From Sphingomonas sp. 67-36 (GTDB taxonomy: Bacteria > Pseudomonadota > Alphaproteobacteria > Sphingomonadales > Sphingomonadaceae): 64,000 nucleotides of DNA. Of the stretch, positions 45,756 through 54,804 are shown in pieces. The translations under genes were made by a program, and so were the position numbers. Under the pieces are notes generated by a model. The model worked only from the letters and a program-made list of their open reading frames with translations, made no database searches and had not been told where the DNA came from. Numbering within the stretch: the first letter of the stretch is position 1; each line of letters starts with the position of its first letter. The stretch spans positions 16,175 through 80,174 of the forward strand of contig MKSU01000026.1 of NCBI GenBank assembly GCA_001897375.1. The letters run 5' to 3'.

Positions 45756-46616
45756 TCAGGCGCTCTTGCGGCGGGTGGCGGGTTTCCTGGCGGCAGGCTT
45801 TTTGGCGGCGGGTTTCGGCGCCGCCGCCGGCCGGTCGAGCGATTTCTTGAGCGCGGCCATCAGGTCGATCACGTTCGATCCGCGCGCCGGCGCGCGCTCC
45901 TCCTCGTCGAGCGCCACCTTGCCGCTCTTCGACTTGCGCTTGCGCGCGATCAGCTCGCGCAGCGCGTCGACATAGCGGTCGTGGAACTCGGAGGCGTCGA
46001 ACTTGCCGGTCTTCTTCTCGATCAGCGTGGTGGCGAGATCGAGCAGGTCCGCGTCCGGCTTCGTATCAGGGATGTCGCGGAAAAAGCCCGCCGCCTTGTT
46101 CACCTCGTCGGCGTAGCGCAGCGTCTCCAGCACCATGCCGCGCCCGCACGGCTTCAGCGCGACGACATATTCGCGCCCGCGCAGCGCGAGCTGGCCAAGC
46201 CCCACCTTCTTCGCGCGGCGCAGCGCCTCGCGCAGCACGACGAACGCCTCGTCGGCGAGGTCGTCGGCGGGGACGACATAATAGGGCCGGTCGTAATAGA
46301 TGGCGTCGATCTCGGTCATGTCGACGAACTGTGTCAGCTCCAGCGTGCGCTTGCTCTCCAGCTTCACCCCGGCGATCTCCTCGTCGTCGAGCAGGACATA
46401 TTCGCCCTTCGAAACCTCGAATCCCTTCATGATCTCGTCGGGATCGACCGGGCCGATGCCGTCCACCACCTTCTCGTAATGGATGCGCTTGCCCGACGGC
46501 TCGTGGATCTGGCGGAAGGATACGGTCGCGCCGCTCCGGGTGGCGGAATAGATTTCCACCGGGATCGAAACGAGCGCCAGACGAATCTGGCCCTGCCAAT
46601 AAGCGCGCGCGGGCAT
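45756..46616 (-). CDS. ku: Non-homologous end-joining protein Ku
   Basis: 286 residues of bacterial Ku: start ARAYWQGQIRLALVSIPVEIY, LDDEEIAGVKLESKRTLELT, DRPYYVVPAD and LRYADEV. The C-terminus is an Ala/Lys/Pro tail (KPAAKKPAARKPATRRKSA), typical of DNA-binding extensions. AAGGGAGG precedes ATG 46616; the frame is open upstream but lacks another likely start. It forms a DNA-end-binding homodimer that recruits LigD. Leads the ku-ligD operon, divergent from the ThDP-enzyme operon. Confidence 0.96.
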   Translation of the reverse strand: MPARAYWQGQIRLALVSIPVEIYSATRSGATVSFRQIHEPSGKRIHYEKVVDGIGPVDPDEIMKGFEVSKGEYVLLDDEEIAGVKLESKRTLELTQFVDMTEIDAIYYDRPYYVVPADDLADEAFVVLREALRRAKKVGLGQLALRGREYVVALKPCGRGMVLETLRYADEVNKAAGFFRDIPDTKPDADLLDLATTLIEKKTGKFDASEFHDRYVDALRELIARKRKSKSGKVALDEEERAPARGSNVIDLMAALKKSLDRPAAAPKPAAKKPAARKPATRRKSA

Positions 46617-46723
46617 CAAGGGCCTCCCTTGGGTGAAGGATGCAGCTTCAATCCCGCGAAGGGGAGTCTGTTCCCTCATCGCAACGATATGCCATGTCGC
46701 GGCGCGGTGCGGCGAGGGCGTCA

Positions 46724-46743
46724 TTATAATCGAATTGTCATAG
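46724..46743. promoter_or_regulatory. LysR-type binding element, site A
   Basis: TTAT-N12-ATAG, 77 bases before the ThDP-enzyme ATG. Shares the 20-bp (C/T)TAT-N12-ATA pattern with three other region C promoters. Confidence 0.55.
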
Positions 46744-46819
46744 GGCGATGGAAGAGAGGTATTTTCGCCGGCGCCCCGGAGCGGCTAGCGCGTCACTGCC
46801 ACAGGATGCTGGAGGGGTG

Positions 46820-48445
46820 ATGAGCGGCGAGACGGTTGCGCTGAGACTGGTGCGCAGGTTGCGCGACATGGGCGTGCGCCATGTCTTCGGCGTGCCGAGC
46901 GGCGGCTGGGTCGATTACATGGAGGCGCTGCGCGAGACCGACGGGATCGATTTCGTGCTGACCAGCCACGAGGGCGGGGCGAGCTTCATGGCCGATGTGT
47001 GCGGCCGGCTGACCGGCGCGCCGGGCGTGTGCTTCGGCACCTTCGGCCCCGGCGCGACCAATCTTTCGACCGGCGTGGGCGGCGCGCTGCTCGATCGCTC
47101 GCCGATGATCGCGCTCACCGACGAGATGCCGGCGGCGATGCGCGGCCGCGTGACGCAGATGGGGATTGATCATCAGGCGCTGTTCGCCCCGATCACCAAG
47201 AAGACGGTGCGGCTCGACGCGGCGAACATCGACGCGATCCTCGCCGATGCGGCGGCGGTGGCGCTGGAGGGCCGGGCGGGGCCGGTGCATATCGGCCTGC
47301 CGGTCGGCCTAAGCGCGGAGATCGCGGGCGGGGAGGGCGAGGTGGCTGTCGCCCCCGCGCCGCCCGCGCCCGATGCGGCGCAGCTCGACGCGCTGGTTAC
47401 GGCCTTCCGCGCGGCGAGGAAGCCGGTGCTGGCGATCGGCCTCAGCGCCACGCGGCTGGGGATCGGGGGGCGGATCGCCGCGCTGGCCGAGCGCTTCGCG
47501 CTGCCCGTGGTGCTGACGCCGATGGCCAAGGGGATGCTCCCGGAAAGCCATCCCGGTTACGCCGGCGTTCTGTTCCACGCGCTAAGCGACGAAGTCGCCA
47601 AAACCCATGCTGAGGCCGATCTGGTGGTGGCGATCGGCTACGATCCGGTCGAGTTCAACTATGAATCCTGGATGCGCGACGGCCTGCCGCTCGCCAGCAT
47701 CGACATCGCGCCGGTCGACGTGGATCGCGCGCGGCATCCGGTGGTGGCGGAGGTGGTTGGCGATATCGCCGCCGGCCTCGCCGCGCTGGAGGCGGTGCAG
47801 GCGCCGCGCAAGGATTGGGCGCTGGAGGCGGTCGCGGCGCGCAAGGCGGCGATATTCCAGCGGATGCGCCCGCAGGCCGGGGCGATGGGGCCGTGCGCCG
47901 CGCTGGAGGTGCTGCGCGATGTGCTGCCGGACGACGGGATCATGACCTGCGACGTGGGCGCGCACACCCATCTGATCGGGCAGAAATGGCCGACCCCCGC
48001 GCCGGGGCTGCAGATCATGACGAATGGCTGGTCGGCGATGGGCTTCGGCCTGCCCGCCGCGATCGCCGCGAAGCTGTGCCGGCCGGAGAAGAAGGTCTGC
48101 GCCGTGGTCGGCGACGGCGGCTTCCTGATGACGGTCGGCGAGCTGGCGACGGCGGTGCGCGAGAAATTGCCGATCGTCGTGCTGGTGCTGACCGACAACG
48201 ATCTCGCGCTGATCCGCATCAAGCAGCAGCGCAAGCAGAACCCGATCTACGGCACGCCGGTGCGCGAGGAGGGGACGATCGGCGGCCCCTCGCTGTTCGG
48301 CGTGCCGGTGACGACCGCCGCGACGCCGGAAGCGCTGCGCGCGGCGCTGGTGGAGGCGTTCGCGGCGGACGGGCCGCGCATCGTCGAGGCGCTGGTCGAC
48401 AGCCGCGAATATGACGGGCTGGTGCTGCGCAAGGACAAGCCGTGA
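46820..48445 (+). CDS. Thiamine-diphosphate enzyme, acetolactate synthase/2-oxoacid decarboxylase-like
   Basis: 541 residues of the ThDP superfamily: catalytic Glu51 (TSHEGGASFMADVCGR), CFGTFGPGATN, a central domain, and the ThDP/Mg motif VVGDGGFLMTVGELATAV...LTDNDLALI. It is not biosynthetic acetolactate synthase by context: no small subunit is nearby. Followed on a GTGA overlap by an aldehyde dehydrogenase, so decarboxylation of a 2-oxoacid to an aldehyde that is then oxidised is the simplest reading. GGAGGGG precedes the ATG. Site A of the LysR-type element lies upstream. Substrate unknown. Confidence 0.88.
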   Translation: MSGETVALRLVRRLRDMGVRHVFGVPSGGWVDYMEALRETDGIDFVLTSHEGGASFMADVCGRLTGAPGVCFGTFGPGATNLSTGVGGALLDRSPMIALTDEMPAAMRGRVTQMGIDHQALFAPITKKTVRLDAANIDAILADAAAVALEGRAGPVHIGLPVGLSAEIAGGEGEVAVAPAPPAPDAAQLDALVTAFRAARKPVLAIGLSATRLGIGGRIAALAERFALPVVLTPMAKGMLPESHPGYAGVLFHALSDEVAKTHAEADLVVAIGYDPVEFNYESWMRDGLPLASIDIAPVDVDRARHPVVAEVVGDIAAGLAALEAVQAPRKDWALEAVAARKAAIFQRMRPQAGAMGPCAALEVLRDVLPDDGIMTCDVGAHTHLIGQKWPTPAPGLQIMTNGWSAMGFGLPAAIAAKLCRPEKKVCAVVGDGGFLMTVGELATAVREKLPIVVLVLTDNDLALIRIKQQRKQNPIYGTPVREEGTIGGPSLFGVPVTTAATPEALRAALVEAFAADGPRIVEALVDSREYDGLVLRKDKP

Positions 48446-49881
48446 GTGCCATGGGGGCGGATGCGCGGACCCTGCTGATCGGTGGTGAATGGCGCGCGGC
48501 GGCGGAGACGATGCCGATCGCCAACCCCTTCACCGGCGCGCTGATCGGCCGCGCCGCCTGCGCCGACGTGCCGGACGCGCTGGCGGCGATAAGGAGCGCG
48601 ACGCGCGGCGCGGCGGCGATGCGGGTGCTGACCACCGGCGCGCGCTCCGCGATTCTTCATCGCGCCGCCGACGCGCTGGCGCTGGACGCGACGCGGTTCG
48701 CGCGGGCGATCACCGCCGAGACCGGTAAGCCGATCGCACATGCCACGCGCGAGGTGGCGCGCGCGGTCAACACCCTGCGCCTCTCCGCCGAGGAAGCGGT
48801 GCGGCTGGCGGGCGAGACGCTCGCGTTCGACAGCGTGCCGGGCGGGGAGGGCCGCAGCGGTTTCTGGCTCTACGAGCCGGTCGGCGTGATCGCCGCGATC
48901 ACGCCGTTCAACGATCCGCTCAACCTGATCTGCCACAAGCTCGGTCCGGCCTTCGCGGCGGGCAATGCGGTGATCCTGAAGCCGGCCGAGCAGGCGCCGT
49001 TCGTCGGCGTGATGCTGGCCGAACTGCTGCTGGAGGCGGGGCTGCCGGCGGAGGCGCTCAACCTGCTCACCGGGCGCGGCGAGGTGTTCGGCGACACGCT
49101 CGTCGCGCATCCCGGCGTGGCGATGGTGTCGTTCACCGGCGGCGCGCGCACGGGGGAGCGGATCGCCACCGTTGCGGGGGCGAAGCGACTGGCGATGGAG
49201 CTTGGCGCCAATTCCCCGGTGATCGTCGCGGCGGATGCCGATCTCGACAAGGCCGCCGCCGCCTGCGCCGCGGGCGCCTTCTCGGCGGCGGGGCAGAATT
49301 GCATCGGGGCGCAGCGCATCTACGTCCACACGGATCGCTACGACGATTTCCGCGCGCGCTTCGTCGCCGCGACCGGGGCGCTGGTAGTGGGCGACCCGGC
49401 GCTCCCTGAAACGCAGATCGGCCCGATGATCGGCGTGGCGGAGGCGGCGCGGCTCGAACGCCGCGTCGAGGAGGCGCGCGCGGCCGGTGCGCGGGTGCTG
49501 GCCGGCGGCGCGCGCGACGGCGCCCTGTTCGCGCCGACCGTGATCGAGAACGCGCCCGACACCGCTGCCTTGGTGTGCGAGGAGGCGTTCGGGCCGGTCG
49601 TCAGCCTGTTCCCCTTCACCGATCTCGACGAGGCGATCGCGCGCGCCAATGCGCCGCATCACGCCATCCACGCGGCGATCTTCACCGAAAGCCTGCGCGA
49701 CGCGCTCCACGCCGCGCGGCGGCTGGAGGCGGCAGGGGTGATGGTCAACGATTCGACCGATTATCGGCTCGATGCGATGCCCTTCGGCGGAGCGAAGGGC
49801 GGGAATATGGGACGCGAAGGCGTGCGCTTCGCTATCCGCGAAATGTCTCAGACAAAGACGGTGTGTTTCAATGCGGCTTGA
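48442..49881 (+). CDS. Aldehyde dehydrogenase
   Basis: 479 residues from GTG on the shared GTGA (an ATG at 48451 is possible). AITPFNDPLN, Glu253 (MELGANSP), Cys287 (SAAGQNCIGAQR) and the C-terminal MPFGGAKGGNMGREG are the standard ALDH set. It resembles the lactaldehyde/phosphonoacetaldehyde-type branch more than the muconic-semialdehyde branch found at 61333. It probably oxidises the aldehyde made by the preceding ThDP enzyme. Overlaps the kynureninase gene by 11 bases. Confidence 0.92.
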   Translation: MSAMGADARTLLIGGEWRAAAETMPIANPFTGALIGRAACADVPDALAAIRSATRGAAAMRVLTTGARSAILHRAADALALDATRFARAITAETGKPIAHATREVARAVNTLRLSAEEAVRLAGETLAFDSVPGGEGRSGFWLYEPVGVIAAITPFNDPLNLICHKLGPAFAAGNAVILKPAEQAPFVGVMLAELLLEAGLPAEALNLLTGRGEVFGDTLVAHPGVAMVSFTGGARTGERIATVAGAKRLAMELGANSPVIVAADADLDKAAAACAAGAFSAAGQNCIGAQRIYVHTDRYDDFRARFVAATGALVVGDPALPETQIGPMIGVAEAARLERRVEEARAAGARVLAGGARDGALFAPTVIENAPDTAALVCEEAFGPVVSLFPFTDLDEAIARANAPHHAIHAAIFTESLRDALHAARRLEAAGVMVNDSTDYRLDAMPFGGAKGGNMGREGVRFAIREMSQTKTVCFNAA

Positions 49882-51124
49882 AGAACAGGGTGGAACGATC
49901 ACGCGCGAATGGTGCGTGGAGCAGGATCGCGGCGACCCGCTGGGGCATTTTCGCGAGGCTTTCCTCATCCCGGACGGGGTGATCTACCTCGACGGCAATT
50001 CGCTCGGTGCGATGGCGAACGCCGCGCCCGCGCATGTCGCGCATGTCGTGGAGCGCGAATGGGGCGGGGACCTGATCCGTAGCTGGAACAGCGCCGGGTG
50101 GTTCGATCTGCCGGTGACGCTGGGCGACATGCTCGCGCCGCTGATCGGGGCGGACGCGGGCGAGGTGATCGTGACGGATTCGGTCAGCGTGAACCTGTTC
50201 AAGCTGCTGTGGGCCGCCGCCGACATGCGCCCCGGCCGCCGCAAGATCATCCTGGAGGGCAGCAACTTTCCCACCGACAATTATGTCGCGCAGGGCGTCG
50301 CGAAGGCGCGCGGGCTGGAGGTGGTGCTGCGCGAGCGGCACGAGATCGCCGATGCGATCGACGCCGACACGCTGGCGATCTGCATCACCCACGTCCATTA
50401 CAAGACCGGCCATATCAACGACATGGCCGCTCTTACCGCCAGGGCGCACGAGGCCGGCGCGCTGGCGATCTGGGACCTGTGCCACAGCGCGGGCGCGATG
50501 CCGGTGGACCTCAACGGCTGCGACGTCGATCTGGCGGTGGGATGCACCTACAAATATCTCAACGGCGGCCCCGGCTCGCCGGGCTTCCTGTTCGTGGCGA
50601 AGCGGCATCTTGGCGCGGCGCGGCAGCCGATCACCGGCTGGTGGGGGCATGACGCGCCCTTCGCCTTCGATCCCGGCTACACTCCCGCGCCGGATATCCG
50701 CCAGTTCCTCACCGGCACGCAGCCGATCGTCAGCCTGTCGCTGACCGGCGTCGGGCTGGAACTGATGCGCGCCGCCGACATGACGCAGCTTCGCGCCAAG
50801 TCCGTCGCGCTGACCGAGACGTTCATCGCGCTGGTCGAGCAACGCTGCGGCCGGCACGGTTTCGTGCTCGCCTCGCCGCGCGACGCGGCGGAGCGGGGGA
50901 GCCAGGTCTCCTTCACCCATGCGAACGGCTATGAGATCATGCGCGCGCTGATCGATCGCGGGGTGATCGGCGATTTCCGCGCGCCCGATATCGTCCGCTT
51001 CGGCTTCACCCCGCTCTACGTGCGCCATGCCGACGTGTGGGACGCGGTGGACGTGCTCGCCGACGTGATGGACAGCGGTGCGTGGCGCGATCCGCGCTAT
51101 GCCGAGCGGGAGGCGGTGACGTGA
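49871..51124 (+). CDS. kynU: Kynureninase
   Basis: 417 residues. The hallmark YLDGNSLGA (39-47), WGGDLIRSWNSAGWFDL, and PLP Lys228 in GCTYKYLNGGPGSPGF identify KynU, a fold-type-I PLP enzyme that splits kynurenine (or 3-hydroxykynurenine) into (hydroxy)anthranilate and alanine. HVHYKTGHINDM and WDLCHSAGAMPVDL hold the PLP-contact residues. No tryptophan dioxygenase or kynurenine monooxygenase gene is in the window. The stop overlaps the permease GTG. Together with the ACMSD at 53612 it suggests an anthranilate/3-hydroxyanthranilate route. Confidence 0.93.
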   Translation: MRLEEQGGTITREWCVEQDRGDPLGHFREAFLIPDGVIYLDGNSLGAMANAAPAHVAHVVEREWGGDLIRSWNSAGWFDLPVTLGDMLAPLIGADAGEVIVTDSVSVNLFKLLWAAADMRPGRRKIILEGSNFPTDNYVAQGVAKARGLEVVLRERHEIADAIDADTLAICITHVHYKTGHINDMAALTARAHEAGALAIWDLCHSAGAMPVDLNGCDVDLAVGCTYKYLNGGPGSPGFLFVAKRHLGAARQPITGWWGHDAPFAFDPGYTPAPDIRQFLTGTQPIVSLSLTGVGLELMRAADMTQLRAKSVALTETFIALVEQRCGRHGFVLASPRDAAERGSQVSFTHANGYEIMRALIDRGVIGDFRAPDIVRFGFTPLYVRHADVWDAVDVLADVMDSGAWRDPRYAEREAVT

Positions 51125-52530
51125 CGACCGGCCTTTCCGACAACGAAGCGATCACGCGCGAGGGCGGCCTGCACCGCACGCTCGGCAAGCGCCAGATCAC
51201 GATGATCGGGCTGGGCGGCGCGATCGGCACCGGGCTGTTCATGGGCAGCGGCATCGCGATCGGCTATGCCGGGCCGGCGGTGCTGCTGAGCTACCTGATC
51301 GCGGCGCTGATCGCGGTCATCATGGTGTTCAGCCTGTCGGAAATGGCGGTGGTGCATCCCACCGCCGGCTCGTTCGGCACCTATGCCGAAATCTATCTCG
51401 GCCCGTTCGCGGGTTTCCTGATCCGCTACACCTACTGGATCCAGCAGGTGCTGCTGATCGGCAGCGAGGCGATCGCGATCGGCACCTATATGCGCTTCTG
51501 GTTCCCGGAAGTGCCGGTATGGCTGTCGGCGATCGGCTTCTCGGGCACGCTGATCTGGCTCAACTCGCGGCCGGTGCGCAATTTCGCCTCGGTCGAATAT
51601 TGGCTGACGGTGATCAAGGTGACCGCGATCATGCTGTTCATCGTGGTGGGCGGCAGCCGCATCCTCGGCCTCACCGGGCCATCGACCGGGCTGCACAACG
51701 TCATCGGCCTGCCCGGCGGCTTCATGCCCAACGGTTTCGGCGGCGTGTGGATGGGCGTGCTGATGGCGCTGTTCTCCTTCCTCGGGCTGGAGTTCGTGGT
51801 CGCCACTGCCGGCGAGGCGGAGAACCCGCGCGAGGCGATCCCCGCCGCGCTGCGCACGATGGCCGCGCGGCTGTTCCTGTTCTACATCCTCGCGCTGTTC
51901 ATCATCCTCGCCTTCATGCCGTGGACCGAGGCGGGGGCGAAGGTGGTGACGCAAAGCCCGTTCGTCCGCATGTTCGGCGCGGCGGGCATTCCCTATGCCG
52001 CCGATGCGATGAACTTCGTCGTCGCCATCGCCGCGCTTTCGGCGATGAACACCAGCCTCTATCTCGCCTCGCGGATGCTGTTCTCGCTGTCGCGCGGCGG
52101 TTACGCGCCGGCGCTGTTCGGCAGGCTGAGCGCTGGCGGGGTGCCGCTGGCGGCGACGTTGCTTTCGGGCGCGTGCGTGCTGCTGGCGGGATCGCTCGCG
52201 ATGCTGACGCCGCTCGCCTATAACTATCTGTTCGGCATCGCGCTGTTCGGCGGCATCCTCACCTGGGCGAGCATCCTCGCCAGCCATATGGTGTTCCGCC
52301 GCCGCCATGCCGCCGCCGAGCTGCCGGTCAGGATGCCCTTCTTCCCGGCGGCGCAGTTGCTGGGGCTTGGGCTGCTCGCCGCGATCACCGCGACGATGGC
52401 GTTCGATCGCGAATTCTGGGACGTGGCGGTGCTGGCCGGCGCGCCGTGGTGCGTGTTTGTCGCGGTTGTCTATTGGCTGTGGGTCGCGCGGCGCGGGCGG
52501 GCGGCGGCGTCAGCCTCCACCCTCGGCTGA
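51121..52530 (+). CDS. Amino-acid permease (APC superfamily, AAT type)
   Basis: 469 residues from GTG overlapping kynU by four bases. TM1 carries MIGLGGAIGTGLFMGSG, and about 12 hydrophobic segments follow; FLGLEFVVATAGEAENPREA is the conserved APC loop. Proton-coupled import of an amino acid, here probably kynurenine, tryptophan or a similar aromatic amino acid, given the kynureninase. The C-terminus overlaps the convergent LysR gene by 21 bases. Confidence 0.92.
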   Translation: MTTGLSDNEAITREGGLHRTLGKRQITMIGLGGAIGTGLFMGSGIAIGYAGPAVLLSYLIAALIAVIMVFSLSEMAVVHPTAGSFGTYAEIYLGPFAGFLIRYTYWIQQVLLIGSEAIAIGTYMRFWFPEVPVWLSAIGFSGTLIWLNSRPVRNFASVEYWLTVIKVTAIMLFIVVGGSRILGLTGPSTGLHNVIGLPGGFMPNGFGGVWMGVLMALFSFLGLEFVVATAGEAENPREAIPAALRTMAARLFLFYILALFIILAFMPWTEAGAKVVTQSPFVRMFGAAGIPYAADAMNFVVAIAALSAMNTSLYLASRMLFSLSRGGYAPALFGRLSAGGVPLAATLLSGACVLLAGSLAMLTPLAYNYLFGIALFGGILTWASILASHMVFRRRHAAAELPVRMPFFPAAQLLGLGLLAAITATMAFDREFWDVAVLAGAPWCVFVAVVYWLWVARRGRAAASASTLG

Positions 52531-53469
52531 GGGCATGTCGGCGCGGATCGTCTCCGCCACCTCGCGCACCATGTCCATGAAGCACGATACGGCGGCGGAC
52601 GGCGTGACGTTCGCCCGCGTCGTCGCTCCGATGCGCGAGGCGGTCGCCTCCATGCTGATCGGCAGGATCGCCAGCCCCGGCTGCACCGTCGCCACCTGAT
52701 AGGGGATGGCGGCGAGCAGGTCCGTCTCCAGCAGCAGCGAATGGTTGGTGAGGATCGAGACGGATTCGATCGCATCGACCGGCGGCTCGATCCCGGCACG
52801 GCGGAAGGCGAACATGAGCTGCCGGCGCAGCGAGGTTTCCGGCGGCGGGAGAATCCACGACTGGTCGGCGAGATCGGCCAGCGCCAGCGCGCTCTTCGCC
52901 GCGAGCGGATGCCCCTCGCGCGCGACGATCGCGATCGGCTCGTCGTAGAGCACTTCCTGCTCCAGCCCCTCGCGCTCGCGGAAATCGGGCAGGCGGCCGA
53001 GCACCACATCGAGATCGCCGGTGCGCAGCGCGGGCATCAATTTATCGATCGTCCCCTCGATCACCGTGACGGCGATTCCCGGCCGCCGCGCGCGCAGCAG
53101 CGCGAGGCTGCGCGGCAGCAAGGTCGGCGAGGCGGCGAGCAGGGTGCCGACGAACACGCGGCCCGACAGGCCGGATTCGATCGACTGCAGTTCCTCGCTG
53201 GCGTGGCGCAACTGCGTGAGGATCAGCTTGGCGTGCTTGATGATGACGTCGCCGTAGAGCGTCGGCGTCACCCCGCGCGAGGAGCGCTCGAAGAGCTGGA
53301 CGCCGAGCGCCTCCTCCAGTTCCTTGATGCTCTTGGTCGCGGCGGGCTGGGCGATGTTGAGGATCTGCGACCCGCGCAGGATATTCCCCTCCTGCGCCAC
53401 CGCCGCGAGCAGCTTGAGCTGGCGCAGCTTCAGCCGGCTGAGCAGGAAATTCTCGTGGAAACGCGACAC
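52510..53469 (-). CDS. LysR-type transcriptional regulator
   Basis: 319 residues from GTG 53469 (GGGGAGG 10 bases upstream). N-terminal HTH LRQLKLLAAVAQEGNILRGS, then LNIAQPAATKSIKELEEALG, and a LysR effector domain (GRVFVGTLLAASPTLLP, DVVLGRLPD). The effector-domain style is that of GbpR/PcaQ-like regulators. It is divergent from the ACMSD gene, the usual LysR arrangement, and the 20-bp element at 53507 lies between them. It is the only regulator in region C, so it is the likely binder of the four matching elements. Confidence 0.93.
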   Translation of the reverse strand: MSRFHENFLLSRLKLRQLKLLAAVAQEGNILRGSQILNIAQPAATKSIKELEEALGVQLFERSSRGVTPTLYGDVIIKHAKLILTQLRHASEELQSIESGLSGRVFVGTLLAASPTLLPRSLALLRARRPGIAVTVIEGTIDKLMPALRTGDLDVVLGRLPDFREREGLEQEVLYDEPIAIVAREGHPLAAKSALALADLADQSWILPPPETSLRRQLMFAFRRAGIEPPVDAIESVSILTNHSLLLETDLLAAIPYQVATVQPGLAILPISMEATASRIGATTRANVTPSAAVSCFMDMVREVAETIRADMPSAEGGG

Positions 53470-53506
53470 GGCCGGTCATCCTCCCCGTTTGCGAAGGCCG
53501 TCACTA

Positions 53507-53526
53507 CTATAATTTTTTGGTAATAA
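53507..53526. promoter_or_regulatory. LysR-type binding element, site B
   Basis: CTAT-N12-ATAA in the lysR/ACMSD divergent promoter region, 86 bases before the ACMSD start and 38 bases from the lysR start. Confidence 0.6.
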
Positions 53527-53539
53527 CAGCCGGGCGCAT

Positions 53540-53552
53540 CGGAATTATTCCG
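53540..53552. promoter_or_regulatory. 13-bp palindrome CGGAATTATTCCG
   Basis: A perfect palindrome around one central T, between the LysR element and the ACMSD start. It could be a second (activation) site for the LysR tetramer or a site for another regulator. Confidence 0.4.
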
Positions 53553-53611
53553 CGATACCTGCCGCCCTTATTGGGGAAAGCGCCATAGAAGTTTTCAGGA
53601 GCGCGCCGGGC

Positions 53612-54622
53612 GTGACCATCATCGACATGCACAGTCATTTCTTCCCCATGTCCGACGCGGCGTATGCCGACGCGGCGGAACGGGACGGGCTGCCTTGGTT
53701 GAAGCGGACCGGGGCGGGCGAGGGCATGATCATGGTCGGCTCGCGCGAGTTCCGCCCGGTGCGGGAAGCGCTGTGGAACCCGGCGGCGCGGATCGAGGAT
53801 CTCGATCGCAACCATATCGACATGCAGGTGATCTGCGCGACCCCGGTGATGTTCGGCTATTCGCGGCCGGCGAAGGACGCGGCCGAGACGGCGAAGCGCT
53901 TCAACGACCAGGCGGTCAAGATGGCGGGGCACGATCCCCGGCGGCTGAAGGCGCTGGCGCAGGTGCCGTTGCAGGATGTCGACCTCGCCTGCGCCGAGGC
54001 GAGCCGCGCGATGGCGACCGGGCATCTCGGCGTGCAGATCGGCAACCATCTCGGCAACGCCTATCTCGACGACGAGCGGCTGCTGACCTTCCTCGCCCAT
54101 TGCGCGGAGATCGGCGCGGCGGTGCTGGTCCATCCGTGGGACATGATGGCGCGCGAGCGGATGCCGAAATACATGCTGCCGTGGCTGGTGGCGATGCCGG
54201 CGGAGACGCAGCTTTCGATCCTGTCGCTGATCCTGTCCGGCGCGTTCGAGCGGCTGCCGAAGTCGCTCCGGCTGTGCTTCGCGCATGGCGGCGGCAGCTT
54301 CGCCTTCCTGCTCGGCCGGGTGGAGAACGCCTGGGCGCAGCGCGATATCGTGCGGGTCGACTGCCCCAATCCCCCTTCATCCTATCTCGACCGCTTCTAC
54401 GTCGATTCCGCCGTGTTCAGCCCGGATTCGCTGCAACTGGTGGTGGACGTGCTGGGCGAGGATCGCGTGATGCTAGGTTCCGACCATCCCTTCCCGCTGG
54501 GGGAGGAGGCGATCGGCCAGCTCGTCGGCACGCACGACCGGCTGAGCGGCGCCGCCAAGGCCAAGATCCTCGGCGGCAATGCGGCGCGCTGGCTGGCGCT
54601 GGAGGAAGTGGCCGCGGCCTGA
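53612..54622 (+). CDS. 2-amino-3-carboxymuconate-6-semialdehyde decarboxylase (ACMSD) homologue
   Basis: 336 residues from GTG. Metal ligands H7 and H9 (DMHSHFF), H174 ([18 protein letters not shown]), H225 (CFAHGGGSF) and D291 ([10 protein letters not shown]) lie at nearly the same numbers and in the same signature blocks as in human and Pseudomonas ACMSD. ACMSD decarboxylates the ring-cleavage product of 3-hydroxyanthranilate and so diverts it from quinolinate toward 2-aminomuconate. Related decarboxylases of other aromatic acids exist, but the [10 protein letters not shown] block argues for ACMSD itself. AGGAG lies 10 bases before the GTG; a terminator follows. Confidence 0.88.
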   Translation: MTIIDMHSHFFPMSDAAYADAAERDGLPWLKRTGAGEGMIMVGSREFRPVREALWNPAARIEDLDRNHIDMQVICATPVMFGYSRPAKDAAETAKRFNDQAVKMAGHDPRRLKALAQVPLQDVDLACAEASRAMATGHLGVQIGNHLGNAYLDDERLLTFLAHCAEIGAAVLVHPWDMMARERMPKYMLPWLVAMPAETQLSILSLILSGAFERLPKSLRLCFAHGGGSFAFLLGRVENAWAQRDIVRVDCPNPPSSYLDRFYVDSAVFSPDSLQLVVDVLGEDRVMLGSDHPFPLGEEAIGQLVGTHDRLSGAAKAKILGGNAARWLALEEVAAA

Positions 54623-54641
54623 TCTTGCGGCTCAACGGGGG

Positions 54642-54677
54642 AAGGGCGGCGCGCGATCGGCGGGCCGCCCTTTTTTT
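54642..54677 (+). terminator. Rho-independent terminator after ACMSD gene
   Basis: Stem AAGGGCGGC (54642-54650) pairing with GCCGCCCTT (54664-54672), a 13-nt loop, then a T tract to 54677. Confidence 0.85.
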
Positions 54678-54804
54678 GTCATCTTTCAAATGGTTGAAGG
54701 TGGCGCGATGCTCGTCCCGTTACCGTCTCGGCTCACCTCGTCGGTAATGTTTCGTTAACCCGATCTGTCAACACCCGAACCGAGCTGCCGGGTAGAAGTC
54801 GTTG

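Noticed and set aside
46820-48445. Biosynthetic acetolactate synthase (IlvB)
   Set aside because: No small subunit or other ilv gene is nearby, and the gene is coupled to an aldehyde dehydrogenase and kynureninase.
49871-51124. Cysteine desulfurase or selenocysteine lyase instead of kynureninase
   Set aside because: YLDGNSLG, the WG.DLI.SWN block and TYKYLNGGPGSPGF are kynureninase-specific signatures.
53612-54622. Generic amidohydrolase or gamma-resorcylate decarboxylase
   Set aside because: Metal-ligand spacing and the [16 protein letters not shown] blocks match ACMSD much better. The call stays 'homologue', since activity is untested.
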